The notes under the pieces: model-generated
The model's database searches: none
What the model was told of the DNA's origin: nothing
Seen by the model: the letters and a program-made list of their open reading frames with translations, nothing else
Assembly (NCBI RefSeq): GCF_000313135.1
Contig: NW_004457410.1
Coordinates: forward strand, 43,667-106,888
DNA: 63,222 nt
Direction: 5' to 3'
DNA from: Acanthamoeba castellanii str. Neff
Lineage: Eukaryota > Discosea > Longamoebia > Acanthamoebidae
Shown here: positions 31,807 to 44,526 of the stretch, one piece after another
How positions within the stretch are numbered: the first letter of the stretch is position 1
Layout: each line of letters starts with the position of its first letter
Position numbers and translations under genes: made by a program

Positions 31807-34800
31807 GAAGGTCTACAGGTTCGTTTCCTTCCATCCTATCTCTTTCAATTATTGTGATGGTGTGATTGGCCTCTTACTTCTTGCCCATCGTCACAAGCTA
31901 CCTCTTCTCCATTTTGCTCATCTCCCCCTTTTGTGTTGTGTTTTCTATGTATTTTTCTTGTTTGTCATATCCTTTTTCTCCATTTTTTGGGCCTTTTGCA
32001 ACTCACTCTTGGGCCGTGCGTGGTGCAGAGCCGACACAGGAGAAGCCTACGATGTCGGCAGCTCTCCCAACTCCACGTACCTCCCCCTTCCATGCCGCCA
32101 CCTTGCCCTGTTGATGTCTTACGTTGTGTGACACTTGCTGTTTTGGTGTGTGTGTGTGGGGCGGCGCCTTGACGGTTTCTCTGCAGCGTGGCGTCGGTGA
32201 AAGCTGAGCTGGCGAGCCTGGCGGGAGTGGAGGCGGCCGATCAGATTCTGCTCTTCGACAGGTACAAGCTCGATGACGCGAACACGCTCGCTGCCTACCA
32301 CCTGCCCGCCGTACGGCTTCCCCCCCCCACCACTCCCTCACGCGCCCTTACCATTGCACTACACCACCCCAACTCTCTCCAACAAAATGCTAACAATGTG
32401 GTCACATTCTCTTCCATCGAAATGCACACAGGAGGACAAGCCGGTGTTCCTCTTCAATCGGAAGCAGCTCATGCCGGGAACGCCGGCGCCCAAAGAGACC
32501 GGTACATACCACCATCTGCGCACAGCACCAGGGGAATGTTAAAACATGGCGTGGCGATGGGTTGGCTGACTCTCGCTCGCTCTTTTCCTGCCGGCGGCGA
32601 AACACAGTACTCGGTCCGATAGAGACCCGCGTGCCGCCCGAAACGGCTGCGCCCAACGCCACGGGCCTCGTGGGCACGCTCCTCAAGTACCAGCACCAGT
32701 TCCTCGGCCACCTTAACTTTGCCAAGGTACATTTCCAATATATGTACTATATGGATCAAAATACACTATGTAGGCAGAGATATGTTGATGATGTTGTTGA
32801 TGTTGGCAGCACTAACAGCAAACCATTGATATAAATCGATGTCAATCAGGCCGTGCTCGTTGCTGTGGATTCGCGGATCGCCATGTCGAGGCATTGCTGC
32901 GCCGAGCAGGACATGCAAGCCAAGGTCCACGCAATACCTCTTTTCATTTTCTTTTCTTTTTCCCGCTCGAGTGCAACTCTGATGGAAATGGTCCTCACCG
33001 CGGTCGTGTGCAGGCGCTGGACGTGGCGGTGGCGCACCTGAACGAGCAGTACCGGCAAGTGCCGCCCAGCTTCGAGGCCTTCAACGAGTACTACCAACGA
33101 CAGAAGAGCAAGCACGAGAATCTCCTCGAATCGTTTGAAACCGACCTCGCGAAGGTCCGACACACGCACACACCGCACACGACGCATGACATGACTGTTG
33201 GTCGGGTGTGCTGACATTTCTTTTGCTGGCCGCGCACAGTTGCGGGAGATGACGCTGCACCCGGCGCTGCGGAACGGAGGAATGCAGACCCTCATGGACG
33301 TGGTGTCCGAGGCCCGCCTGCGCAAGTGGGCGGAGGACTGCCAGAAGGGCAACGGTGCGCGTTCACCCCCCACTGCTCGCTGCTCCAGCGCTATTCATGA
33401 TTGCTGATGGTACAACAACTCAACAACACGACACGACACGACAGAGCAATTGAGGTTGCGACTGGAGGAGGTGGAACATCAAATCGTGAGCACGCAGAGG
33501 GAAATAGACTCGCTCGCCGCCGGGTTCGAGGTCAAGTACGTTTACATGTGGTCGACCTGGGGCGGCTTCGTTGGTGTGGTGAGCTGATCGTGACGTGTGC
33601 GCTGTGTGGTCGGCGTCTGTGTGTGTGGGGCGGCAGCCTCGAGGGGCTCAAGGAGGGACTCAAGAACACGGGACCCCTGCGGCAGGAGGTGGCGTCGACG
33701 AAGGCCTCCTTCTCGAAGGACTACAAGAGCGTGACCGCCACCATCGAAGACCTCCACCGCGGCAAGGGCGAGGGCGGCTCTTGGGAGATATGCGATGGCT
33801 TCGACAGCATGAAGACCGTAACGACCGCCTCTTTTCTTTTTTCAGAAGAGCGTGTGTCGTGTTGCGTGTCGTGTGTGTCGTGTCGTGCGGTCTTTAGCTC
33901 ACTGGGGAGTGCGTGTGTTCAGGTTCACCTCAAACAATTGGACCGCCTCACCAAGATCGACTTGGCCAGCGCAAAGGTGCTGACTGCTTGCGCCGAATCC
34001 AAGGTACACCCCCACCGCCACCAATTGCACATTCTCTGTGTTTTTATTTATTTATTTATTTATTTATTTATATTATATTATATTATATTATATTAAAACA
34101 AAACCCAAAAACAGACACAGCTTTCGGGGGCTCTGCACGCAAGAATCCAGCACGTGGCTATTTTGGAGGCGCGCGTGCGGGACATCATCAACAAGTTCCT
34201 CGTCCTGCGCGAGGCCCTCACCCGACAGCAGCAAGTGCGTGATCTTCCCCCCCACCCCACCCGGATGATATGCGCCGCGTGTGAACACCCCCGCGCGTGT
34301 GTGAGACTCACGCATCGTGACACGACACGACACGACACATCTATGCGCTGCAGGCGTTTGCGCAGCTGTTCTACGTGCGGTACCTGCCGGATGCCTACCA
34401 TGCGGCCCTGGACGAGGTCGTCCGTCGCAAGGCCTTCGGGAAGCAGCTCGCGGCCCTCTTTACCCAATTCGCCCAGCGGCTCGCCAGGATCCGCGACGAC
34501 GAGATCAAACAGAGAGACGCGTACACCCCCTGATTATATTGTCTTTTGTTATTTTAGTATTTATTATTATTATTATTAATAATAAGAATTTAAAAGCTAA
34601 CGGGCAATAATGGGGCACCAGGTTCTTGACCAAGCACGGCCGCTACATTCCTAAGAATCTCATCCCCGGACTGCCCGACGAGCTGCCCGACTTTGTGAGC
34701 GCCTTTGGTAAACACCTGCGACTTTTTATTATTTATTTATTTATTATTATTATTGACCCCCTCACACACTCGTGGGCTGAAGATTGATCGATTGCTGACC

Positions 34801-35042
34801 GCCCAACACCGATCGGTGCGTTGGGCTGTGTCGGGGGGGGGGTTCGTGCAAAGTAGGCAGGGCGTTCCCAGTGGCGCTGGACAGGAACCTGCCCGCCATC
34901 GAGCCGCAAGTCGACTCGGCCCACGCGGCGCCGCCCCTGATGAACCTCAACTCTGAGCTGGGCGTCTCTCCGCCCAAGTCGTCGCCCCGTGGCGGCTCCG
35001 GCACCATCAACACCCGATCCTGTGCGCCTGCCTACCTGGAGT

Positions 35043-35078
<36 letters not shown>

Positions 35079-38000
35079 TGTCGTGCGTGCGTGCGGTGCG
35101 TGCCGTGTATGTGTGCTCACGCGTGATGCGCGCACGACAGCGACGGAGCTGTCTGGTCGACTGGGCGCACTCGAAGCCGAGAACGCGCGTCTGGTGGCCG
35201 AGATCCAGGGCCTGAGGCGCGAACGCGAGCAGCAGAAGCAGAAGACGCCGATGAAGACCCCGAGCCGGGAGCGAGAGCGCGAGGACGAGGCGGCGGCGAT
35301 GTACCGCTCGCCCTACTCGTCGCCCGCGGCGTCGTCGTCGTCGTCGTTGGCGTCGCCGTCGTCTTCGATGACGGGCCTGAGCGGCGCCGAGCGTAAGCGG
35401 GTCGAGGAGTCGTACCAGCAGCGCATCCTGAGCCTCGAGGAGAAGCTCACCGAGACCTATCGCCAGGCCTCCCTGGCCGAACAGACGCGCGAGGCGGCCG
35501 AGAAGAAGGTGGCCGTCGCCGAGCGCGAGATGCGGATGATGCGCGAGGCCCTGGCCCTCATGGAGGGCAAGCTCAAGGACTGGGAGGCCGCCCGCAAGCC
35601 ACCGGCCGCCGCACACGGAGCCGACGCCGGGTTCGGCGGAAGCGCCGATGTGGGTTTCGGCGGAAACAACAGCAGCGGAAGCGTGGACGTGAGCGCGGAG
35701 CGGGCTGCGATGAAGGCGCTGCGCGTCGAGTGCGAGGACCTGCGCGAGCGGCTGAACAAGCTGAGCGAGGAGAACCGGCTGCTGGTCAGCAACCTGCACG
35801 AGACCCACGAGACGCTCATGGAGGAAAAGGGCCGACAGAAGCGGCGCGACGAGGAGCTCGAGGCCGCGGCGCACGACGGGGCCGAGCTGCGGGAGCGCGT
35901 GAGCGCGCTCGAGCGGCGCAAGATCGCGCTCGAGGAGGAGCTCGAGGCTGCGAAGAGGAGCGGCGCCGACAGCGTGGAGGCGCACGAGCGCGCTCTGGAG
36001 GAGTGCAGGCGGCGCGAGGCGGCGCTGGAGGCCGACGTGCGCGAGGCCCTCGAGCGGCTCGACCTCACCGCGCGTGAGAGGGACGACCTTCGCACCCAAA
36101 TCGCTGCTCTGAAGGACGGTACCGTACCCACCACCACCACTTCACGGAAGCCGCGTGTCGTGTCTGTATCGTGTGTGTGTGTGTGTGTCGTGTCGTGTGT
36201 GTGTCGTGTGTGTGTCGTGTGTGTGTCGTGTGTATGTGTGTGTGTCGTGTCTCAATATCTGAGGCGTCTTTGTTTCGCTGGTGAAGAGCTGGAGCGGGCA
36301 CAGGCGGTGCTTGTGGAGCGAGAGAAGGCGGAGCGGGAGATCGTGCAGAAGCTCGCGCAGGTCGAAGCCGAGAAGGAGGTAACCTCCTTCGCTGGACGTT
36401 GTGCACTAAAAAGAACAAAAACGTGTTTTTTTGGATATTTAACCGTTCTTCTTCTACACCTTGACCTTGACCGGTCACCAGGCCCTTCTGCAAGAACAGA
36501 AGGCGACGGCGCAGCTGACGGAGGAGCAGAGCCAGCAGCTCGCCAAATCGCTCAGCAAGGTAACATTACCCCGTCTCATCTCCTCTCGAGTGGACTTAAG
36601 GAAAAAGTGTTGTGGAGGCTCTGTGCATTGAATGGCCTGCCTCTGACCACACACACACAGGCGCGAGCGGAACGAGAAGCGAGGAAGAAGGCCGCCATGG
36701 ATGTATGATGTCGCACTCTGGCCATATACCCGCACAGCGCCGCAAACCACGCGCTTACCACGCACACACACACAATTTGCAGGTGCTAGCGCAGTACGAC
36801 ATGGAGAAGGGCAAATCGCTTTCGGCCTCGACGGCCTTGGCCATCGCCGACCTGGCGTCGCCCACCTCGTCGGCCACGTTCGGTCTGTCGGAGAGTCCCA
36901 CCTCGTCCAGCACCTTCACCCCGGGCCGTTCCGGTAACTCAGCTGACTGCTTGCACCCCCCCCCGCTCATTCCTGGCATTCTTCTCTTACTTTATTCCTT
37001 TTTATTATTGCCAGGCATTCCGATGCGGCGAGAGCGAAGCGGGCCGCTGGGCGATGAAATCGGGCGGCAGGAGGTGCGTCGGGTGGCGGCGGCGGTAGGC
37101 GGTGGGTGGTGGGTGGGTGAGCCGATGCGCGGTTGTGCTGAACGAGCGCCGATTGTGGTGTGCGGGTAAATGGTATGCAGTTGCTGGCGGAGGCCAATCG
37201 TGCGTCGCAGTTGGTCGAAGAGGAGCAGGCGTCGATGGCCAAGAGCATCAGCCAACTCGAAGAACGGACGCGTGTCCTCCAACAGACCCTCTCGGTTCGT
37301 ACACACGCAGCGCCAACGTTATCTTCTTCTGCTTCTTCTACTTCATCTTCTTCTTCGTTTCTTAGCGCTAACTTACACGTCTGGCGCACCCACAGATGAG
37401 GGAGAAGGAGCTGGAGAGCAAGATCGGCGAGCAGGTCGAGAAGGAGGCCGAAGTCACCCACCTGCGCGTGGCCCTCGAGGAGGTTCGTCGTCTTCCAGCA
37501 GCGCAAAAGCAAACATTTCTTTTTCTTTTTCTTTTCTTCTTATTTTCTTTCCGCCTTGCTGCTCGCCCTGGGCCGTGGCGTCGTCACTCGTCGCGTGCAG
37601 GAGAAGGAGCTGCTCCACAGATCGCTGCTGGAGAAGGACCTCCAGGTTCAGGACAAGCAGCTGCAGATCACTCGCCTCGAAGACTATATCCGGGCCAAGG
37701 AGGAAGAGATCGCGAGGCTCACGCAGGCGCGCAACGAAGAGGGGGAGCTGCAGATCGCTCGCCTCGAAGACTATATCCGGGCCAAGGAGGAAGAGATCGT
37801 GAGGCTCACGCAGGCGCTCGACGAGGAGCGAGAGCAGCGCCAAGCCATCGCTGAGCAGAAGGAGGCCCTGGTGCGCGACCCCCCGACCCCACGCACTCGC
37901 CTGTCTCGATCGCTCTCTCCCTCTTGTGTCGTGTCGTTGGTCGTGTCGTGTCAGGCACTGACAGCGTTAGCGTTCTTCTGCTCAGGAGGCGGAGATGGCG

Positions 38001-38951
38001 GTGCGGCAGCACGACGGCAAGACCGAGGCAGAGGAGCTCAGCAAGACGCTTGCCGGACTCCACGGGCAGCTCGATATCAAGGACCGGAACATCGCCACAC
38101 TCCTCGAGAGCAACAAGGCCAAGGTACTCCCCCTCGCCTCCCCCCCCCGATTGCCTCAATCACTGATCGTGTGCGCGTGCGCGTGTCGCGGTGTGTGTTG
38201 TGTGTGTGTGTGTGTGTGTCGTGTGGCGAGCGCAGGAGTTCCTTCTGGGCGATCTGAACGACAGGTTGAAGGAAGTGACGAAGCAGATGAACGAGCTCGA
38301 GGAGTCGCTGACGACGAACAAGAAGGAGCTCGAGGATTTCCGCAACCTGGAGCAGACGCTGGAGCTCCTGCGCCAGGAGTCCGAGCAGACCAAGAAGGCC
38401 CTGGAGGAGAAGATCGCCGAACTCACCGCCAGCAAGCAACGCATGCTCGCCCTCAGCGACTTCAAGGTAAACTTCTTACCCGTGTGCGTGTGCGTGTGCG
38501 TGTGCGAGTGCGTGTGCGTGGGTCGCTCACTTCGTGCCGCATTGAAGGTGGACGACCTCATGTGCTTCGAGTTCGATTCGTCCGCGGGGCGCTACGAGGC
38601 CTTCAACAGGGGCGCGCCGAACTACTTTCTCTCGGAGGAGTCGCGAGAGCTCTTTCGCGAGCAGCACAGGACGAGGAGGGACCACATCATCGGCCAGGTC
38701 GTGTTCATTATGGAATTCGTAGCGGTACGGCCACTCCTTCTCCGCACGCCCACTACTCCCGCCTTCATCTTTTTTGGTGCACCGTTGTGGCTGACTTGAT
38801 GACGATGACGATGATGGTATGATGATGATGATGATAACGACGATGACGATGACGCAGACGGCTGCAGAGAACCCCCTACAGGCTGCCGATCAACACGCGC
38901 TTCTACGAGGTCACCATCACCAAGATCGAGACAGAGGCTGCGCAGCCCTGA
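31807..38951 (+). CDS. ATG11/RB1CC1 (FIP200)-like autophagy scaffold
   Basis: Large scaffold of the autophagy-initiation (ULK1/Atg1) complex. A tiny first exon starts MKVY at ATG 31807 and splices onto a ubiquitin-like N-terminal domain (VASVKAELASLAGVEAADQ, FDRYKLDD, DKPVFLFNRKQL), as in RB1CC1. The ATG17-like helical part follows (YQHQFLGHLNFAKAV to FYVRYLPDAYHAALDEVVRR, about 32.6-34.5 kb). A long coiled coil spans about 35.1-38.5 kb. The C-terminal ATG11 or claw domain has DDLMCFEFDSSAGRYEAFNR, APNYFLSEES, QVVFIMEF and LPINTRFYEVTITK before TGA 38949. The last splice is best at the GCTGCAG acceptor, phase 0. Introns are numerous with TGTGTCG, (TTTA)n and (TG)n tracts. Confidence 0.85.
34042..34095. 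repeat. (TTTA)n and (TATTA)n microsatellite
   Basis: Tandem TTTA units run into TATTA units inside an intron of the FIP200-like gene. Confidence 0.85.
35045..35076. repeat. (TG)n dinucleotide repeat
   Basis: About sixteen TG units inside an intron of the FIP200-like gene. Confidence 0.9.
36167..36251. repeat. TGTGTCG-type tandem repeat in an intron
   Basis: Degenerate TGTGTCG/TGTGTGTCG units inside an intron of the FIP200-like gene; the reverse complement of the CACACGA family. Confidence 0.85.
37661..37834 (+). repeat. In-frame 87-base tandem duplication in coiled-coil exon
   Basis: Two copies of an 87-base unit (37661-37747 and 37748-37834) encode 29 residues each: LQITRLEDYIRAKEEEIARL then TQARNEEGE, and a second copy with few changes. 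DNA identity is high, so the duplication is recent. 29 is four heptads plus one residue, so each copy shifts the coiled-coil register. Confidence 0.9.
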
Positions 38952-39327
38952 AGTGAGGGCCTGTGAGATCGCCTGTCCTGCCTCATTGCATCCCCTTATT
39001 ATTTATTGTGCAAATAGACACCTTTCGCTTTCTGAACAAACAAACAACCACCACTCAACAACAGCTACCACGCAGTACTTTCTCTCCACTGTGTGGAAAG
39101 GTGTTGGTGACATGTGTTGCTATGCATCATTTTAGACAGCTTCGGGGTTAGCGATTTTCCAGGACCGGGCGAGGGGAGAATTCAGGGCGACCTCCGTCCG
39201 CCTTTTCGTCCCCCACCCCCAGCGACACAGCAGCACCTCACGCGGCAGATCGTCCATTCGATTTGAATCCAATCCCCCCAACACCCCAGGCTCCCAATTC
39301 ACACCACCCTTTCACACCACCATAAAG
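38952..39327. other. Intergenic between FIP200-like and Def1-like genes
   Basis: 376 bases in a head-to-tail arrangement; 3' flank then a Y-rich leader with CACACCAC and CACCACCATAAAG before ATG 39328. No ORF of note. Confidence 0.45.
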
Positions 39328-42300
39328 ATGGCGTCCAGGGACAATCAAAGCAAGCAAAACAGCGGCAATGCACAGAAAGGCGGACAACAACAGAAGAAGC
39401 AGAACCAGCAGGCACAGAAGAAGCCGCAGCAGACCCAGACAAAGACTACGGCCGCGCCGCAGCGGACCAAGAAGCAGACGGCAGATGATGTGCTCAGGCA
39501 GAAGGTGAGGCAGATACAGAATGTCGTCCCTGGCTGGACCACGGAAGACGTCATCAGAATCCTCAAGGACAGCAATGGAAGCCCCGAAGTGGCCATCGAG
39601 AAGATGATCACTGGTACGCTTGACACGATCAGTGAAAATGTGCGAGATCTACTACTCTCTACTCACATTCGTGATGCTCCGCGCTTGCTTGTAGGCGAGG
39701 CTGGCCACCCCAGCGAGGATTGGCAGCCCGCAAAGAAGAAGAAGGCCGAGAAGAGCGTGAAGGTGCGGCTTGCTACTCAAATTTTTGTGATGCCTTAGGA
39801 TTTATCTCACTGGCGATTGCCTTTTCTTTTGAGCAGGAGACGCCTAAGGCCAGCCCTGGCCCCCGCAACAAGAGTGGTCCTCGTGGCCCTCATGGTACAC
39901 TCCAGAAGCAACGCTGAGATCGCACTGCCCTTCTCAATACTCAAGCGAATGCCCCCCCCCGCTCTACAGAGAATGGTGGTCAGAGGTCCGGCGGAGCTGG
40001 AAGACCCGATGCTGGCCGTGGTGGCAGGTATCCGGACAGCAAGCCGTCTGGTGGCGCCCCCGGTACGCACCCAACAAAGCACCCATTCCAACACTTTAAT
40101 CGTTTAATTAATCTCTTCTACGCCGCCAGGCTCGGGTGGTTTTGGACCTAGGGGAGCGGTTCCGCAGCAGCAGCAGCAAAGGGTGGGCGGCGCTCAGCCT
40201 CTCGCTCAGCAGGCGGCCGCGCCTCGGTCGCCGGCTGATGGCGGCGTAGCCCATCTTCAGCAGCCCAGCGGCCCTTCTTCGGTGGATGGCGGACTCGTAG
40301 CGACTCCCCAGCCCCAGCCCCAGCAGTCCTTTGCGTCGATGGGCGTGAACGGACAGCAGCCTACCCTTGCCCAGCGTATTGCGGCGCAAACGGCACAGCA
40401 GCAGCAGCGAGCCCGTCCTCCCGTCGGAGCTCCCATCGGCAGTGGCCCGCGGGCCAATGGACCCACCGCACAGATTGCTCAGCAGCAGGTACGCACAATT
40501 CCCTCTCATTCATCTGCCTCCCTCTACTTCACATCCGTCGCACAGTTCCGCGGTTACGATCTTGAACAAAATCCACTTACGTAATCGTGATTTTCTTTTC
40601 CCTACAGTCCAAGCCCCCATCGGAACAGCATGCGGCGCCCCAGCAGGGCAGACCGCAGGCCACGCAGGTCGAGAGCAAGCCTGCTCAACAGGTACGCCGT
40701 CCGCACTGACGCCAAATCCCGCCCACTCGATTTTGTGTTTCAATTTTTAGATTCGCTACCCGCTTCTGTGAATTATTTTACTTAATCTTTTTCCCTTTGG
40801 ACTTAATCGCAGACCACGCAACAGCCACGGCCACAGCAGGGTGCCGCCGCTCCTACGGCAGCGCAGGTGGCCGCCCTCAAGCCCGTGACGGCAATTCAGC
40901 CTAAGGGTCCCATCACCGCTCAGCCGGTCCAGCCCGTCCAGGCTGCCGCCTCCTCACAGCAGCCCGCCGCTGCCGCCACTCAGCCAATCCAGACTCAGCT
41001 CCAGACTCCTCTCCTCTCCTCGACTCCCTCCGCCGCCGCACAAACCGCCTCACAGACACCCGCCGCCGCTGCCGCGCCCACCACACAGCAACCCTCGAAC
41101 CCTCAGGGCGCCTCCACCAAGGCCTACCAGCCGTTCGGCAGCAGCGGCGCCGCCAAGGGCTCCGGATCTGGCCGCAGTAGCGGCAGCAGCAGGGCCGCGG
41201 CATCGCCCAGCTCGCAGTGGCAGCCTAAGACCCAGCAGGCGGCCTCGGCCAGCGCCAAGTCGCCCGCCTCGCCGCCCCAGAGCGCGCTCTCGCCCGCGCA
41301 GCCCATCTCCACCCCCTCGTCGGCCCAATCCATCACCACCGCCAAGGAGGCCCCGCAGCAGGCCGCCCAGCAGGCCGCCGCCGCCGCCCTGGGCGCCATC
41401 GGCCAGAGCGTGCCCGTCATCCTGCCGTCGGGCCTGTTCCCCTCGGATAGGGAGGAGCAGAGCCTCCAGCTGCAGTTTGGCAATTTTGGCCTCACGCCCG
41501 CCGCGCCGCCCGCCAATGTGCTCAAGGAGGAGACGGTGGTGCCCATCACGCCCGTCGAGCCCGTCAAGCAGCAGTCCGGCCCCGTCTCTGTGCGCCGCGA
41601 GGAGACTGCCGCGACCGCGTCGGCCGCCGCCTCTGCGCCCGTCAGCCGCCCGTCGCCCGTGTCGGTGAGCGCCGCCACCACCGTCTCGCAGCCCTCGGCC
41701 CAGACCGCCTCGTCCGCGCGCCCCGCCGCCAAGGAGCCCAAGCAGCCCGAGCCCGCCCAGAGCCTTGACTCCAACGACCAGAGCCCCAACCTGCCCCGCA
41801 AGGGCGGCAACGCCGGCGGTCGCTCCGGCGAGAAGAAGGCCGCGGCCGCCTCCGCCGCTTCGGCTCAGCACCAGCAGCAGCAGCAGCACTACCAGCAGCA
41901 GTATCAGTATCAGCAGCAGCAGTACCAGCAGCAGCACCTGCCCCAGCGCGGTCTGGCCCCACCTGCCGCCGTCCCGGCCGCCATGCCCGCCGCCGAGGGC
42001 TACGACATGAGCGCCTTCAACGCCGCGCCGCTGCCCTACCCGGCTCCCTTCTGGCCCGCCTACCCCATGGACATGGCCCCCGAGACCCAGCAGATGGTGC
42101 GATGTCATCCTCCCTCTGGCCGTACACACGCACACACACTCACACACAGAACACGCCGCTACAAGTTTTGTGTCGTACTGGTACTGACTCAAGTGTGACC
42201 GCAGTTCTACGAGTACCAGCCGACCGGTGCTTACCGTTCGGGCGCCCCGGTGTCGCCCGAGCCCAAGTACGGCAGCGGGTCGTCGAGCTCGCAGAGCTAC

Positions 42301-43255
42301 CGCGACTCGGGCAAGTACGCCCAGCAGGCCGGCTCGCAGAGCGGCGACGCCGACTCGGGTCCCTCGCCGCGCGGCTCGTCCGGCCAGCCCCAGTCGCAGT
42401 CGCCCCCGCCCGTGCAGCCGCCCCACCACTTTGGCGTCCCCGGCGCCCAGCAGTACCCCCACGTCTACGGCTACCACTACCCCTACTCCTACCCCGCTGC
42501 CTCCTTCACTCAGGTACTCACCCCCTCCCACACGCACCGCCGCGGCCGCACGCGCACCACCGCACACCGAACGCAGCACGACACACGCTGACTTTTGTTG
42601 GCGCACAGTACCAGTACCCGCAGCGGATGCCGACGCACTACAAGTCGCCGCACTACGCCTCGACGGGCGGTGGCTACCCGGTCTCCCCGCCCGACTCGTC
42701 GTCGCTGGGCGCGTCGAGCTACGCTGAGGATGACTACAGCAAGTACGGCATGCCGAGCCAGTCCTTCTACGAGACCCCGGCCGCCCACGTCAGCCCGACC
42801 ATGGGCATGAAGAACCAGCACCAGTCCCTCTCCAGCTCCAGCTCCAAGTCCCAGCAGCAGCAGCAGCAGGCCTCCCAGATGGGCGCCTACGCGCAGCAGG
42901 GCGGCGCGGACCTCTCCGGCGTCGGCGCCTCGTCCTACAAGAGCCTCGGCATCACCGACTATTCGGCCCAGGACATGTCCAGGGGCTCCCCCGCCTCCTC
43001 GTTCTACTCGCCCCAGTTCGGCCAGCAGGGTACGTGCACCCGTGTCTCGAGATAGAGTTACTCGAGGTGACGATGATGATGGTGATGATGGCTCACGCGG
43101 CCTTGCTTGCTTGCTTGCTTGTTGTCCCAGCAGGTCAGTACCAGCAGCAGTACGGCTTCATGCACCACGGTGCGCACCACTACCAGCCCCAGCCTCCGCA
43201 CCAGGGCCAGTCGGGCCAGTCCTCGGGTGCTGGTCAGAACCCCCAGTACTCCTAA
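39328..43255 (+). CDS. CUE/UBA-like, Gln-rich protein (Def1 / UBAP2-Lingerer type)
   Basis: ATG 39328 (MASRDNQSKQNSG). After a Gln/Lys-rich start, a ubiquitin-binding CUE/UBA-like segment reads VRQIQNVVPGWTTEDVIRIL, then KDSNGSPEVAIEKMITG. Yeast Def1, a factor for degradation of stalled RNA polymerase II, has this layout, as do metazoan UBAP2/Lingerer proteins. A Gly/Arg-rich segment follows (RPDAGRGGRYPDS). The rest is a very long disordered tail of Gln, Ala, Pro and Ser (poly-Gln near 41.87-41.93 kb) with Tyr-rich patches (ADYNA-like YDMSAFNAAPLPYP, YGYHYPYSYPAAS). It ends NPQYS at TAA 43253. The domain call is fair; assignment to one named family is an inference from architecture. Confidence 0.72.
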
Positions 43256-44526
43256 GCGGCACGGCCACCACTTCCACCTCTACCTCTGCTCCACCACCAC
43301 TACTCCTGCTACTTGACTCCACTCCAGTCACTTCCTCCTCTGCCTCTTCTACACATCATCGGAGGCGGCCGGCGCTTCCCTCTCTCTCTCTCTCTCCTCT
43401 CTATTTTAAGCCCGTTTTGCGTTCCTCTCCCCTCTTCGATCGACGCGACACGCTTCTCTGCTCTCTCACTCGGCGCCTCGTCTTCCTCTTCTCCGTCGTC
43501 CTCATCCCGGCGCGACCAACGCTCAACAGGGGTGTCCTACATCTCTACGCAGTGGGGCGTCTGGCCCGACCGAGCTGGGGCGACCATGGAGAGGCCGACG
43601 ACAACGACGACGCGGCGATGAAGGTGACAGTGCGGGAGGAGAAAGCCATATTTTTCCACCCACCAACGCTGCAGAGCGCGTGGTGGAGAAGATCCACGGC
43701 CCACCAAACAGCAAGACATGTAAATACATACATACTTGTTGTTTATACCCCCCTACCGATCTCCCCTCCACTCTTCTTGTACATACCCCGCTTGCACCAC
43801 GTGCAACATCCGGGGACGCGCCGTCGTCTTCTACACTCGTCTTGGTGTCGTCGAACATGACGTGTTCCACCTTCGACTTCCTTTCTTGGGCCTCGTTCTC
43901 TTTTTCTTGGGTCTTGGCGCTTACCCGAAGCCCGACGGGAGCACACGAACGGCGAATGGGAGGAGGTTGACCGATCCACCGGCGTGCTCAGCATTCCGCG
44001 CTTGACCAAGGGAGGCCCCGCGGAATGCAGCATTCCCGCCGGAGTCCGGGCAGTGGCACTGCTACCTGGGGGGTGGGGGTGGGGGCTGTTTTCACATACT
44101 TGGTACTGATCCGGTATGCGCATTCACAGCCATGTAACGTACATACCTCGCAACGGTTTGTGGGCCAGACATCACTTCGAGGAGGAGATACTGACAGGGG
44201 GGGGGCAGGAATAAGTGTGGAGAGGAGGGGACCTCCATTCGGGCAAGCTGCTCGCGCTCACGCAAGTGCGGGACACAGTCCACGCACCGCAGATGCCATT
44301 GGGCAAGGAGAGGGAGGCGTGAGTGTCCCTCAAATTTTCAACTCCTCTTCCTGTCACTTGGCTCCTTCAATGTCCTTGTCCTATTCGAGGCCTGCCGCTA
44401 CTGGCCCAAGTTTTTAAATGGACGGACTCTGAGCAGTCCATCATCATTCCACTCCATCGCCGCACCACCAGCCACCTCCAGCTCCACAGCCTCTGCAAAG
44501 ACACACAACACTCGCATACACCAACC
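43256..44526. other. Gene-poor stretch: Def1-like 3' flank and upstream of orphan G
   Basis: 1.27 kb. Early part (to about 43.9 kb) has Ser/Pro/Tyr-poor pyrimidine tracts typical of a long 3' UTR. No ORF on either strand resembles a protein family. A TATA-like TTTTTAAATGG near 44413 may serve orphan G. Confidence 0.45.

Noticed and set aside
41050..42606. A 518-codon Gly/Leu/Arg-rich ORF opposite the Def1-like gene
   Set aside because: Artifact of the Gln/Ala/Pro codons on the true strand.
43743..44123. Minus-strand 126-codon ORF after the Def1-like gene
   Set aside because: Arg/Pro-rich with no motif; likely chance in a 3' flank.
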